Assembly: GCA_946482045.1 (NCBI GenBank)
Contig: CAMLPZ010000291.1
Location: 1-5,163, forward strand
Reading direction: 5' to 3'
DNA: 5,163 bases
DNA from: an uncultured Asticcacaulis sp.
Lineage (GTDB): Bacteria > Pseudomonadota > Alphaproteobacteria > Caulobacterales > Caulobacteraceae
Shown: piece by piece, positions 1 to 5,163 of the stretch
Layout: the number at the start of each line of letters is the position of its first letter
How positions within the stretch are numbered: position 1 is the first letter of the stretch
Program-made: the position numbers and the translations under genes
The notes under the pieces: generated by a model
What the model saw: the letters and a program-made list of their open reading frames with translations, nothing else
What the model was told of the DNA's origin: nothing
The model's database searches: none

Positions 1-1031
1 ACCAGATCGCGGCGCTGAAGTGGGTCCAGGCCAATATCGCGGCCTTCGGCGGCGATCCGGCCAATGTGACCATCTTCGGCGAGTCGGCCGGCGGCGGATC
101 GGTCCACGTGCTCATGACCTCTCCCGAGGCCAAGAGGCTGTTTGCCAAGGCGATTGTCCAGTCGGGCGGCGGGCGCGGCAACCTGATGGGCGATCGCGAC
201 CTGCGCGCCGACAAACCCAACCTCCCCTCTTCCGAAACGCTAGGGGTCAATTTCGCCAGGCAGCAGGGCATCGAAGGCACCGGGCCCGAAGCCCTGGCGG
301 CGCTGCGCAAGCTGTCGGCCGAACAGGTCAATGGCGGTCTCGGCATGATGACGATGCAGGCGGCCGCCAGTACCTATGGCGGGCCGATGGTCGATGGCGT
401 CATCGTCAAGGAAAGTCCGCAGTCGGCCTATGAGGCCGGCCGTCACGCCCAGGTGCCGTTCATGATTGGCGCCACGTCGGCCGATATCGGCTTCGGCTTC
501 GCGCCGTCCAAGGAAGCGGCGTTCGCGGCCTTCGGCCCGCTGGCGGACCAGGCCAGGGCCGCCTATGACCCGGATGGATCCAAGCCGCTCCAGCAGCTCA
601 ATACCGAGATCGCGATGGACAAGACGATGATCGAACCCTCGCGGTACGTCGCCGGTGTCCTCGCGGGCAAGGGCCTTGCGTCCTACGAATACCGTTTCGG
701 CTATGTCGCGGATTCGATGAAGGCCGAATGGAAGACCGGCGCGCCCCACGCCACTGAAATTCCCTATGTGATGAACACAGTCCAGACCAAGTACGGCGAC
801 AAGCTGACGGCGACCGACGCGAAAATCGCCGACCAGACCAACAGCTATTGGGCCAATTTCGCCAGGACCGGCAATCCGAACGGGGACGGCCTGCCCGAAT
901 GGCCGCGGTACGATCCCAAGGCCGACGTCCTGATGATCTTCGCAGCCGACGGCGTGCCCGCCGCGCAGGCCGATCCCTGGAAAGCGCGCATGGACGTCAC
1001 GGCCGCCGCCGCCCAGCCCGCGAAGAAGTAA
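1..1031 (+). CDS. Type B carboxylesterase (COesterase family), 3' part only
   Basis: This is the C-terminal 342 residues of a carboxylesterase; the reading frame is open to the left edge (first full codon at base 3), so the start lies outside the window. The fragment opens with a family block, AALKWVQANIAAFGGDP, followed by the nucleophile elbow GESAG with Ser at fragment residue 28 (bases 84-86). The acid of the triad is probably the Asp in GATSADIG (about residue 161), where the family usually has Glu. The His lies in GAPHATEIPYV (residue 249, bases 747-749). The end has the usual YWANFARTGNPNG and EWPRYDP blocks. The family hydrolyses carboxylic esters, and bacterial members are commonly exported; the signal peptide would be in the missing part. 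The natural substrate is unknown. Neighbouring a secreted sugar-ester hydrolase suggests, by inference only, a role in breaking down plant-derived esters. The family call is secure. Confidence 0.95.
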   Translation, partial: QIAALKWVQANIAAFGGDPANVTIFGESAGGGSVHVLMTSPEAKRLFAKAIVQSGGGRGNLMGDRDLRADKPNLPSSETLGVNFARQQGIEGTGPEALAALRKLSAEQVNGGLGMMTMQAAASTYGGPMVDGVIVKESPQSAYEAGRHAQVPFMIGATSADIGFGFAPSKEAAFAAFGPLADQARAAYDPDGSKPLQQLNTEIAMDKTMIEPSRYVAGVLAGKGLASYEYRFGYVADSMKAEWKTGAPHATEIPYVMNTVQTKYGDKLTATDAKIADQTNSYWANFARTGNPNGDGLPEWPRYDPKADVLMIFAADGVPAAQADPWKARMDVTAAAAQPAKK

Positions 1032-1039
1032 GCCTCAAA

Positions 1040-1067
1040 GGCGCTTCGGCCTTACCGCCGAAGCGCC
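1040..1067 (+). terminator. Hairpin after the carboxylesterase gene
   Basis: A perfect 11-bp inverted repeat (GGCGCTTCGGC and GCCGAAGCGCC) encloses a 6-base loop and begins 8 bases after the stop codon. No T-run follows, so it is either a terminator without a U-tract or a hairpin that protects the 3' end of the message. The promoter at 1089 starting a new transcription unit supports a terminator role. Confidence 0.6.
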
Positions 1068-1088
1068 GATCGCCGCGCACGACACATG

Positions 1089-1116
1089 TTGACAATATCG
1101 GGCCTCACATTATGTT
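1089..1116 (+). promoter_or_regulatory. Sigma-70-type promoter of the alpha/beta hydrolase gene
   Basis: A perfect -35 hexamer TTGACA (1089-1094) is followed after 16 bases by TATGTT (1111-1116), which matches the -10 consensus at 4 of 6 positions. Transcription would start near 1123, giving a leader of about 48 bases before the ATG at 1171. The assignment is by motif only. Confidence 0.55.
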
Positions 1117-1126
1117 ACCGCTAACA
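1113..1126. promoter_or_regulatory. LacI-family-type operator overlapping the -10 element
   Basis: TGTTACCGCTAACA is a 14-bp palindrome (arms TGTTA and TAACA) broken by a single mismatched pair near the centre. It has the size, even symmetry and central CG-containing core of LacI-family operators, and closely resembles the TGTTAGCGCTAACA-like boxes known from xylose regulons of Caulobacter and Xanthomonas. It covers most of the -10 hexamer and the probable transcription start, so a bound repressor would block the promoter. The regulator is not in the window. Induction by a pentose or xylan fragment is inferred from the operator type plus the esterase it controls. Confidence 0.55.
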
Positions 1127-1170
1127 ATGGGCCGAACGAAGCCTATCGCTTAGACAGACGAGGAAAACCT

Positions 1171-2118
1171 ATGCCCCTGAACATGACCATGGTTTCTGGT
1201 ATTGCGCGCTTTGTCCGAACGGCAGGGCTTGTCGGTGTGCTGGCTTTCGGGTGCGCGATGGCGTCACCCGGCGCGGCACAGGACAACCGGATGGTCGCCA
1301 TCGATATTCCGCCGCAGCCAGACGCCATACCGCTGAATACAGGTCCCTTACCGGGCGCTACGGCGCCAGAGTCCTGGCACAGCCAGTACGGCAGCGTCTT
1401 TGCCCGCAACGTCACCGAAGCGACGCTGACGCCGTTCCTGCCCGATCCGGCCAAAGCGACGGGCGCAGCAGTGGTGATCGCGCCGGGCGGCGGATTCCGG
1501 ACCCTCTCGATGGAAAATGAGGGTTGGGACATGGCCCGGCAGATGGCCGACAGAGGCGTTGCGGCCTTCGTGCTGAAATACCGCCTCAACCAGACGCCGG
1601 CCAGCCTCGAAGAATTTTCCAGGCCTTCAGGACCGCCGCCTTCCGCGACCAGCCCGACGCGCCCCTGGGTCGTTCCCGCTGACGCGCCCCAGATTGCCGA
1701 CGCCAATGCCGCCTTCGCGCTTATCCGCGCCAACGCCGCCAAATGGCGTGTGGATCCCGACCGGATCGGCATGGTGGGCTTTTCCGCAGGCGCGCGCCTG
1801 ACCCTGTGGACGACGCTCCAGAGCGCCGAGGCCAAGCCTGCCTTTATCGGCTACATCTATGGCCCGCTGGGCGCCGTCGATGTGCCCGCGGACGCGCCGC
1901 CCCTGTTCGTGGCCTATGCGGCGGATGACGGCCTGATCGCGCCGGGCTTCACCCTGATTGACAACTGGCGCAAGGCAAATCGCCCCGTGGAACTCCATAT
2001 GTACGAAAAAGGCGGGCACGGGTTTGGCATGTACCAAAAACCCACGACCAGTACGGGGTGGTACAACGCTTTTGTCAAATGGATCGAAATGCACGGCTAC
2101 CTGGCTCGTAAGCCATAA
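1171..2118 (+). CDS. Secreted alpha/beta hydrolase, acetylxylan esterase / BD-FAE-like
   Basis: The 315-residue product begins with a signal peptide: a basic N-region (ARFVR), a hydrophobic core at about residues 19-30, and likely cleavage near SPGAAQ-D, so it probably acts in the periplasm or outside the cell. The hydrolase features appear in order: an oxyanion-hole segment VVIAPGGGF (101-109), the nucleophile motif GFSAG with Ser205, an acid in YAADD (Asp252 or Asp253) and His283 in GGHGFG. This layout fits the family containing acetylxylan esterases and bifunctional feruloyl/acetyl esterases, which remove acyl groups from plant polysaccharides; exact substrate is unproven. A proline-rich insert at about 143-172 precedes the catalytic helix. 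The start is set by GAGGAA at 1160-1165, five bases before the ATG; in-frame ATGs at 1183 and 1189 lack such a site. It appears monocistronic, with its own promoter and operator. Cys28 sits in a poor lipobox, so a lipoprotein is less likely. Confidence 0.9.
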   Translation: MPLNMTMVSGIARFVRTAGLVGVLAFGCAMASPGAAQDNRMVAIDIPPQPDAIPLNTGPLPGATAPESWHSQYGSVFARNVTEATLTPFLPDPAKATGAAVVIAPGGGFRTLSMENEGWDMARQMADRGVAAFVLKYRLNQTPASLEEFSRPSGPPPSATSPTRPWVVPADAPQIADANAAFALIRANAAKWRVDPDRIGMVGFSAGARLTLWTTLQSAEAKPAFIGYIYGPLGAVDVPADAPPLFVAYAADDGLIAPGFTLIDNWRKANRPVELHMYEKGGHGFGMYQKPTTSTGWYNAFVKWIEMHGYLARKP

Positions 2119-2127
2119 AAGGGTTCG

Positions 2128-2155
2128 GCGGCTTTCCACGGCGCAAAAAAGCCGC
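2128..2155. terminator. Hairpin between convergent genes
   Basis: An 8-bp perfect stem (GCGGCTTT at 2128-2135, AAAGCCGC at 2148-2155) with a 12-base loop lies 9 bases after the hydrolase stop. On the + strand a run of six T follows at 2163-2168, seven bases beyond the stem, which is late for a textbook terminator. The gap between the two convergent stop codons is 59 bases, so the hairpin could serve both transcripts; on the - strand the following T-tract is weak. Confidence 0.5.
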
Positions 2156-2177
2156 TGCACACTTTTTTCGCACCAGC

Positions 2178-3428
2178 CTAAGTAATGACGAAATCTTCCT
2201 TCGCCACCGCATCGCCATTGCTGATAGCGGCGATTTCGACCGCCTCGCCCGCACCTTCGCCATCGGCGTCGAAATACAGGCGCCGGCCGATGGGGTCCCA
2301 GACAAACTGCGCCACCGCTCCGAACGCGACAGTGCCGACGGTGAATTCGGCTTCCGTCAGGGCATGCCCCGGCGCGAAACCGTAGGCAGCGCCCGTGAAC
2401 TGCAACTGGTCAACGCCGTGCGTAAAATCGACAATGAGGTCGCAGCCATTGATGGGAGTCGAAAGGAAGACGAACCTGTCCGCACCCGCGCCGCCGACGA
2501 GCCTGTCGTCACCGTATCCGCCCAGAAGCGTGTCATCTCCCCCTAAGCCGTAGAGGTTGTCGTCGCCGCCAAGGCCCGAAAGGACGTTGTCGTGGTTTGA
2601 GCCGTTCAGATTGTTGACCAGGGCGTTTCCGGTCCCGGTAACCGCATTTTCGATCAGGTAGAGCGACTCGATCTCGGGCGCCAACGCGTAATCGATGGCC
2701 GCTTTTACCGTATCGTTGCCTTCGTCTGCATTTTCATAAACCCTGTCGCCGTCGTGGTCGACGACATATATGTCATCACCGCCGCCGCCGTACATGATGT
2801 CGTTCTCGCCGCCGCCATCAAGGATGTCGTTTTCCTCGTCGCCGCGCAGCGTGACCCGCACCACTCCGTTCAGGCGCGACACGCTGAGCTGCGCGCCGAC
2901 ATCCCGGATAAGGATATCGCCGGCCACCACGGTCAGCGGGGCTTCGGACTTCTCGCCGACCTCAATGGCGATCTCCCCGTGGTCAAGTGTCAGGACGCGC
3001 CGCGCCTCGTCCATACGGACCGATACACGGGTATCGGTACCGAGGCTGAGTGCGGTGCCGTCGGCAAGCGTGAGTTCCTGACGCCCGCCCGCCCGGGTTT
3101 CGTACTGCATCCCCTTGACGCCGACCTGGGGCAGCCAAAGGGCGGCGGCGACGGCGGCGACCGCCAGCCCGGTCAGGCCGGCGCCGTATACGGCCGGCCT
3201 GTTGCCGAGCGGAATGGGAAACGGAAACCCGCGTGCCACGAAGGGCTGCCGCGTGCCCTGTCTTTCCGCCCAAAGGAAAAGCGCGGTCGCATAGGCCTGC
3301 GCGTGTGCTTCGGACGTCTCCATCCACTCGGTCAGGGCGGACAGCTCCGCTTCGGAGCAATCAGGAGAATGCATCCGAACGACCCAGTCGGCGGCCTCGC
3401 GTGTGATTGTCTTTTGCATTCCAGACAT
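2178..3428 (-). CDS. FecR-like anti-sigma factor fused to a C-terminal RTX calcium-binding domain
   Basis: The predicted product has 416 residues in one uninterrupted frame. Residues about 7-55 are a FecR N-terminal (DUF4880-type) domain (EAADWVVRMHSP, LTEWMETSEAHAQAY), expected to bind the sigma factor in the cytoplasm. A transmembrane helix spans about 79-100. Residues 108-195 are a FecR domain (RQELTLADGTALSLGTDTRV, LDHGEIAIEV), expected in the periplasm. From about 197 to the end the protein is an RTX module: nonapeptide-type repeats (GGGENDIMYGGGGDD; later GGDDNLYGLGGDDTLLGGYGDDRLVGGAGAD), an intervening TGTGNALVNNLNG motif, then a serralysin-like C-terminal unit (LIVDFTHGVDQLQF, RRLYFDADGEG) ending EDFVIT. 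Classical FecR proteins are about 320 residues and carry no RTX part. ATG 3426-3428 is preferred: GAGGG lies 11 bases upstream. A TTG at 3479 would add 17 residues, and an ATG at 3419 would remove three. It lies 80 bases downstream of the sigma gene, probably in its operon. Domain calls are firm; calcium sensing is inference. Confidence 0.9.
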   Translation of the reverse strand: MSGMQKTITREAADWVVRMHSPDCSEAELSALTEWMETSEAHAQAYATALFLWAERQGTRQPFVARGFPFPIPLGNRPAVYGAGLTGLAVAAVAAALWLPQVGVKGMQYETRAGGRQELTLADGTALSLGTDTRVSVRMDEARRVLTLDHGEIAIEVGEKSEAPLTVVAGDILIRDVGAQLSVSRLNGVVRVTLRGDEENDILDGGGENDIMYGGGGDDIYVVDHDGDRVYENADEGNDTVKAAIDYALAPEIESLYLIENAVTGTGNALVNNLNGSNHDNVLSGLGGDDNLYGLGGDDTLLGGYGDDRLVGGAGADRFVFLSTPINGCDLIVDFTHGVDQLQFTGAAYGFAPGHALTEAEFTVGTVAFGAVAQFVWDPIGRRLYFDADGEGAGEAVEIAAISNGDAVAKEDFVIT

Positions 3429-3446
3429 GTGATCTACGTACCCTCG

Positions 3447-3470
3447 AACGATGACACTCTGAGCATCGTT
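3447..3470 (-). repeat. Inverted repeat between sigma and anti-sigma genes
   Basis: AACGATG (3447-3453) and CATCGTT (3464-3470) form a perfect 7-bp stem around a 10-base loop, located in the intercistronic gap and just upstream of the GAGGG ribosome site of the anti-sigma gene. It could modulate translation or message stability of the second gene, or be chance. If the TTG at 3479 were the start, the repeat would lie inside the coding region. Confidence 0.3.
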
Positions 3471-3508
3471 GCCCCTCAACTACAGAATGAAAAATTCCCG
3501 CTACCGGC

Positions 3509-4033
3509 TCATTGCAGCCTTCGCGAATGCAGGCTTTGCCTCAGTCGCTTCATGGCGGCGCTGATGTGCTTTTCCACGGCGCTGACCGATATCCCCAGGG
3601 CGCTGGCGACCTCGCCATGGCTGGCGCCCCTGATCTTATGGAGCTGGAACACTTCCCTTTGCCGAGGCGGCAACTCCGACAGCGCGTCCAGCGCGGCCGT
3701 AAGCGCCTCCCGGGCTTCCAGTACCGATTCCGGATTCGGGCTGGCATCCCATTCACCGTCCTGCTGCGGATTCAGCGCCTGCCACTCGCCATCGCGGCGA
3801 TAACGGTTCGCGCTGGCGCGCACCCGATTAAGCCACAGATGGCTGCCCATGCGGAACAGATACGCCAGGGGTTCGCTGATGTCCGGCGCCAAGGTCTTTT
3901 CAGACAGCCGGATATACATGTCCTGAAGAAGATCGTCGGCCACGGCGTCGTCGCGGCACAGCCCGACCAGATAACGCCGGAGGGCGTCCCGTTTGGCCAA
4001 ATATACCGTAAGCAGGCGACTGTTCGCGGACAT
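3509..4033 (-). CDS. ECF RNA polymerase sigma factor, FecI-like by context
   Basis: The 174-residue product has the two domains of an extracytoplasmic-function sigma factor. Region 2 covers about residues 10-82, with DDLLQDMYIRLSEK (33-46) in 2.1-2.2 and PLAYLFRMGSHLWLNRVRA (55-73) in 2.3-2.4. Region 4 covers about 113-168, with LSELPPRQREVFQLHKIRG and a helix-turn-helix in SHGEVASALGISVSAVEKHI for the -35 element. It would direct RNA polymerase to a small regulon and be held or activated by the FecR-like protein encoded next. The frame is open back to 4351, but the ATG at 4031-4033 is chosen because a GGAG (complement of 4038-4041) lies four bases upstream, the length then fits the family, and the upstream extension (CCCRHSLLVASS...) resembles no sigma domain. 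No C-terminal SnoaL-like extension is present. The target promoters are unknown; control of its own operon and of the divergent RTX gene is inferred from position. Confidence 0.93.
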   Translation of the reverse strand: MSANSRLLTVYLAKRDALRRYLVGLCRDDAVADDLLQDMYIRLSEKTLAPDISEPLAYLFRMGSHLWLNRVRASANRYRRDGEWQALNPQQDGEWDASPNPESVLEAREALTAALDALSELPPRQREVFQLHKIRGASHGEVASALGISVSAVEKHISAAMKRLRQSLHSRRLQ

Positions 4034-4221
4034 CGGGCTCCAGCGGGACTCTTTGTGACAGGACCTGCCAGCGCTGCACACAAGCGGTCTAAAGAAATTT
4101 TTAACGATAACCTGTGGGAGACCCCACCACACGGTGTCAACGTGACGGAACCCCTTGCGACCGTCAGGTCGGGCAGGTGTACTAATGGCTTTCAACAGTA
4201 AACAATAACTTAAAGTGTGTC

Positions 4222-4249
4222 CATGACCATATTTTATAGTTATATTTCC
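4222..4249 (-). promoter_or_regulatory. Possible ECF-type promoter for the sigma/anti-sigma operon
   Basis: On the - strand GGAAAT (complement of 4244-4249) is followed after 16 bases by GTCATG (complement of 4222-4227). A GGAAAT-like -35 with a GTC-containing -10 resembles promoters used by FecI-type sigma factors, and autoregulation would be usual. It would leave a leader of roughly 180 bases before the sigma start. The match is short and lies in AT-rich DNA, so chance is a real alternative. Confidence 0.22.
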
Positions 4250-4411
4250 GAAAAGAGCCGTTCTACGCGCCGACGATAGGGGTTTTATATTTGTCTCCAT
4301 CGTGTTTTTGGCGCTTGAAGCCACCAATAGACTATGGCGACAACAGCACACAGAGTAACTATCCAGTACGCGTATTTACGTTGCTTATATGGCAGCCAAG
4401 CATTCAAAAGC

Positions 4412-4416
4412 GGAGA
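4412..4416 (+). promoter_or_regulatory. Ribosome binding site that sets the RTX gene start
   Basis: GGAGA ends five bases before the ATG at 4422-4424. The in-frame upstream ATG at 4389 has no purine-rich site before it (TTACGTTGCTTAT), so translation most likely begins at 4422 and the product lacks the extra MAAKHSKAENA. Confidence 0.75.
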
Positions 4417-4421
4417 ACGCA

Positions 4422-4973
4422 ATGAGCTCTTATTTCTTCCCACAGATCGAAGGCCAGAAGACCGACGATGTCCTGGTCGGCACGACGGGCGCCGATTCCA
4501 TCCGCGCCAAGGCCGGCGATGACACGATCAACGGCGGCACCGGTGACGATTTCATCACCGGCGACGCCGGCAACGACAAGATCACGGCCGGCAAGGGCAA
4601 TGATCGCGTCGACGGCGGCGCGGGTGACGACATCATCTACGCACGCGACGGCGACGACATCGTGCTCGGCGGTTCCGGCAATGACCGCATCATGGGCGAC
4701 GCGGGCAACGACTGGATCTGGGGCGGCACGGGCAACGACCTGCTGGCCGGCGGCGCCGACGCCGACACTTTCTTCTTCGCCTTCGGCGACGGCAAGGACA
4801 CGATTACGGACTTCGTCAGCGGCACCGACCACATCGACCTGAGCGCCACCGGGCTGTCGTTCGGCGACCTGGTCATTACAGCGGGGTCCGCCGGCCTGAC
4901 CATCACCTATGGTTCGGACTCGATCCTGCTGAAGGGCGTCGCCTCGGTTAACGCGTCGGACTTCGTGTTCTAA
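4422..4973 (+). CDS. Small RTX (hemolysin-type calcium-binding) protein, probable type I secretion substrate
   Basis: The 183-residue product has no N-terminal signal peptide. After a short head (MSSYFFPQIEGQKTDD), residues about 18-115 are consecutive GGxGxDxhx-type RTX repeats: INGGTGDDFITGDAGND, VDGGAGDDIIYARDGDD, VLGGSGNDRIMGDAGND, IWGGTGNDLLAGGADAD. These fold into a calcium-loaded beta-roll. The tail (TFFFAFGDGKDTITDFVSG, HIDLSATGLSFGDL, then SVNASDFVF) matches the C-terminal unit and end signature of alphaproteobacterial RTX proteins exported directly by an ABC/MFP/TolC type I system. There is no protease, lipase or other catalytic domain, so it may be structural, calcium-buffering or surface-associated; function is unknown. 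No type I transporter genes are in the window. It is transcribed divergently from the sigma factor operon, whose anti-sigma factor carries the same kind of repeats, suggesting co-regulation (inference). The stop codon lies within the first downstream palindromic repeat. A start at 4389 would add 11 residues. Confidence 0.9.
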   Translation: MSSYFFPQIEGQKTDDVLVGTTGADSIRAKAGDDTINGGTGDDFITGDAGNDKITAGKGNDRVDGGAGDDIIYARDGDDIVLGGSGNDRIMGDAGNDWIWGGTGNDLLAGGADADTFFFAFGDGKDTITDFVSGTDHIDLSATGLSFGDLVITAGSAGLTITYGSDSILLKGVASVNASDFVF

Positions 4974-5163
4974 AGCATTTCCCGCCAAAGTGGACGCCGG
5001 TTTGGCGTCAGGAAATGCGAAAAACCTTAAAGCATTTCCCGCCAAAGTGGACACCGGTTTGGCGTCAGGAAATGCGAAAAACCTTAAAGCATTTCCCGCC
5101 AAAGTGGGCGCCGGTTTGGCGTCAGGAAATGCGAAAAAGCCTTAAAGCATTTCCCGCCAAAGC
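4971..5163. repeat. Tandem array of 57-58-bp palindromic (REP-like) repeats, truncated by the window end
   Basis: Three full units (4971-5027, 5028-5084, 5085-5142; 57, 57 and 58 bases) and a 21-base part of a fourth (5143-5163) lie head to tail, almost identical. Each contains an imperfect palindrome: in unit 1 GCATTTCC (4975-4982) and CGCCAAA (4983-4989) pair with TTTGGCG (5001-5007) and GGAAATGC (5011-5018), with an 11-base loop and a 3-base bulge TCA. A GAAAAACCT-like linker joins the units. Differences seen are in the loop (GACG, GACA and GGCG in units 1 to 3) and one inserted base in the linker of unit 3. The AAGTGG...ACCGGTTT core recalls intergenic palindromic elements of alphaproteobacteria. 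The first unit begins with the RTX gene's TAA stop, so the transcript would fold directly after translation ends, which may terminate or stabilise it. Confidence 0.93.

Larger units (their letters stand above)
4034..4421. other. AT-rich divergent intergenic region
   Basis: These 388 bases separate the start codons of the sigma gene (-) and the RTX gene (+). No convincing gene is seen. The part from about 4090 to 4400 is clearly richer in A and T than the flanking genes, with TTATATTT occurring twice (4240-4247 and 4285-4292). Small hairpins are visible: GTGGG/CCCAC around a 4-base loop at 4114-4127, and CGACC/GGTCG around a 4-base loop at 4158-4171. A TTGACA lies on the - strand (complement of 4135-4140), but no good -10 follows at the right distance. 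The region must hold the promoters for both flanking genes, and its length leaves room for regulator sites. Confidence 0.7.

Noticed and set aside
1143..1835. A 230-codon - strand open frame opposite the alpha/beta hydrolase
   Set aside because: The + strand frame has a signal peptide, a catalytic triad, a ribosome site and a promoter; the reverse frame has none.
2178..2795. An internal start (ATG complement of 2793-2795) making a free RTX protein from the anti-sigma gene
   Set aside because: The upstream bases give only a weak ribosome site and the start would fall within a repeat; not excluded, but unsupported.
2754..3803. A 349-codon + strand open frame opposite the anti-sigma and sigma genes
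   Set aside because: It lies antisense to two genes with clear domain matches, crosses their boundary and has no recognisable domain; GC-rich codon use leaves the complementary frame open.
4114..4185. Short resemblances to rRNA ends (GGGGTCTCCC on the - strand; GTACTAATGG on the + strand)
   Set aside because: Each is only about 10 bases, on opposite strands, without surrounding rRNA sequence or structure.
3512..4201. A 229-codon + strand open frame over the sigma gene and upstream spacer
   Set aside because: It is antisense to the sigma factor coding sequence, shows no domain and has no ribosome site of note.
4034..4351. The 106-residue N-terminal extension of the sigma factor frame
   Set aside because: It has no similarity to sigma regions, lies in AT-rich spacer, and a GGAG-preceded ATG at 4033 gives the normal family length.
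4404..5102. A long - strand open frame whose N-terminal part repeats NALRFFAFPDAKP-like segments
   Set aside because: The repeats are simply translations of the 57-bp palindromic units (a multiple of three, so the frame stays open), and the rest is antisense to the well-supported RTX gene.
4971..5163. CRISPR array
   Set aside because: The units are contiguous near-identical tandem palindromes with no unique spacers.

Overview
The window looks like a piece of a GC-rich alphaproteobacterial chromosome. The evidence is high GC in the genes, secreted esterases of a polysaccharide-scavenging type, a 14-bp operator resembling the xylose-regulon boxes of Caulobacter-like bacteria, and REP-like palindromic repeats with an AAGTGG...ACCGGTTT-type core seen in alphaproteobacteria. 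Caulobacterales or Sphingomonadales are the best guesses; the sequence cannot decide between them.

Left part (1-2155, + strand): the 3' part of a type B carboxylesterase gene runs in from the left edge and ends in an 11-bp hairpin. A clear promoter follows (TTGACA-N16-TATGTT) with a near-perfect LacI-family-type palindrome over its -10 element. It drives a secreted alpha/beta hydrolase of the acetylxylan esterase / BD-FAE type. Both enzymes look like exported or cell-envelope esterases that strip ester groups from plant-type substrates. A hairpin separates this gene from the convergent locus to its right.

Middle part (2178-4033, - strand): a two-gene operon encodes an ECF sigma factor and a FecR-like membrane anti-sigma factor. 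The anti-sigma factor is the main curiosity. Its N-terminal sigma-binding domain, transmembrane segment and FecR domain are followed, in one open frame, by about 220 residues of calcium-binding RTX repeats and a C-terminus like that of type I secretion substrates. No TonB-dependent receptor gene accompanies it in the window.

Right part (4034-5163): a comparatively AT-rich intergenic region of 388 bases separates the sigma gene from a divergent gene for a 183-residue RTX protein that looks like a small type I secretion substrate. Its stop codon is the first three bases of a tandem array of 57-58-bp palindromic units that runs off the right edge.

Working hypothesis (inference): sigma factor, RTX-bearing anti-sigma factor and divergent RTX protein form one regulatory module in which periplasmic calcium, RTX folding or RTX export status is the signal, replacing the usual TonB receptor input of FecIR systems.
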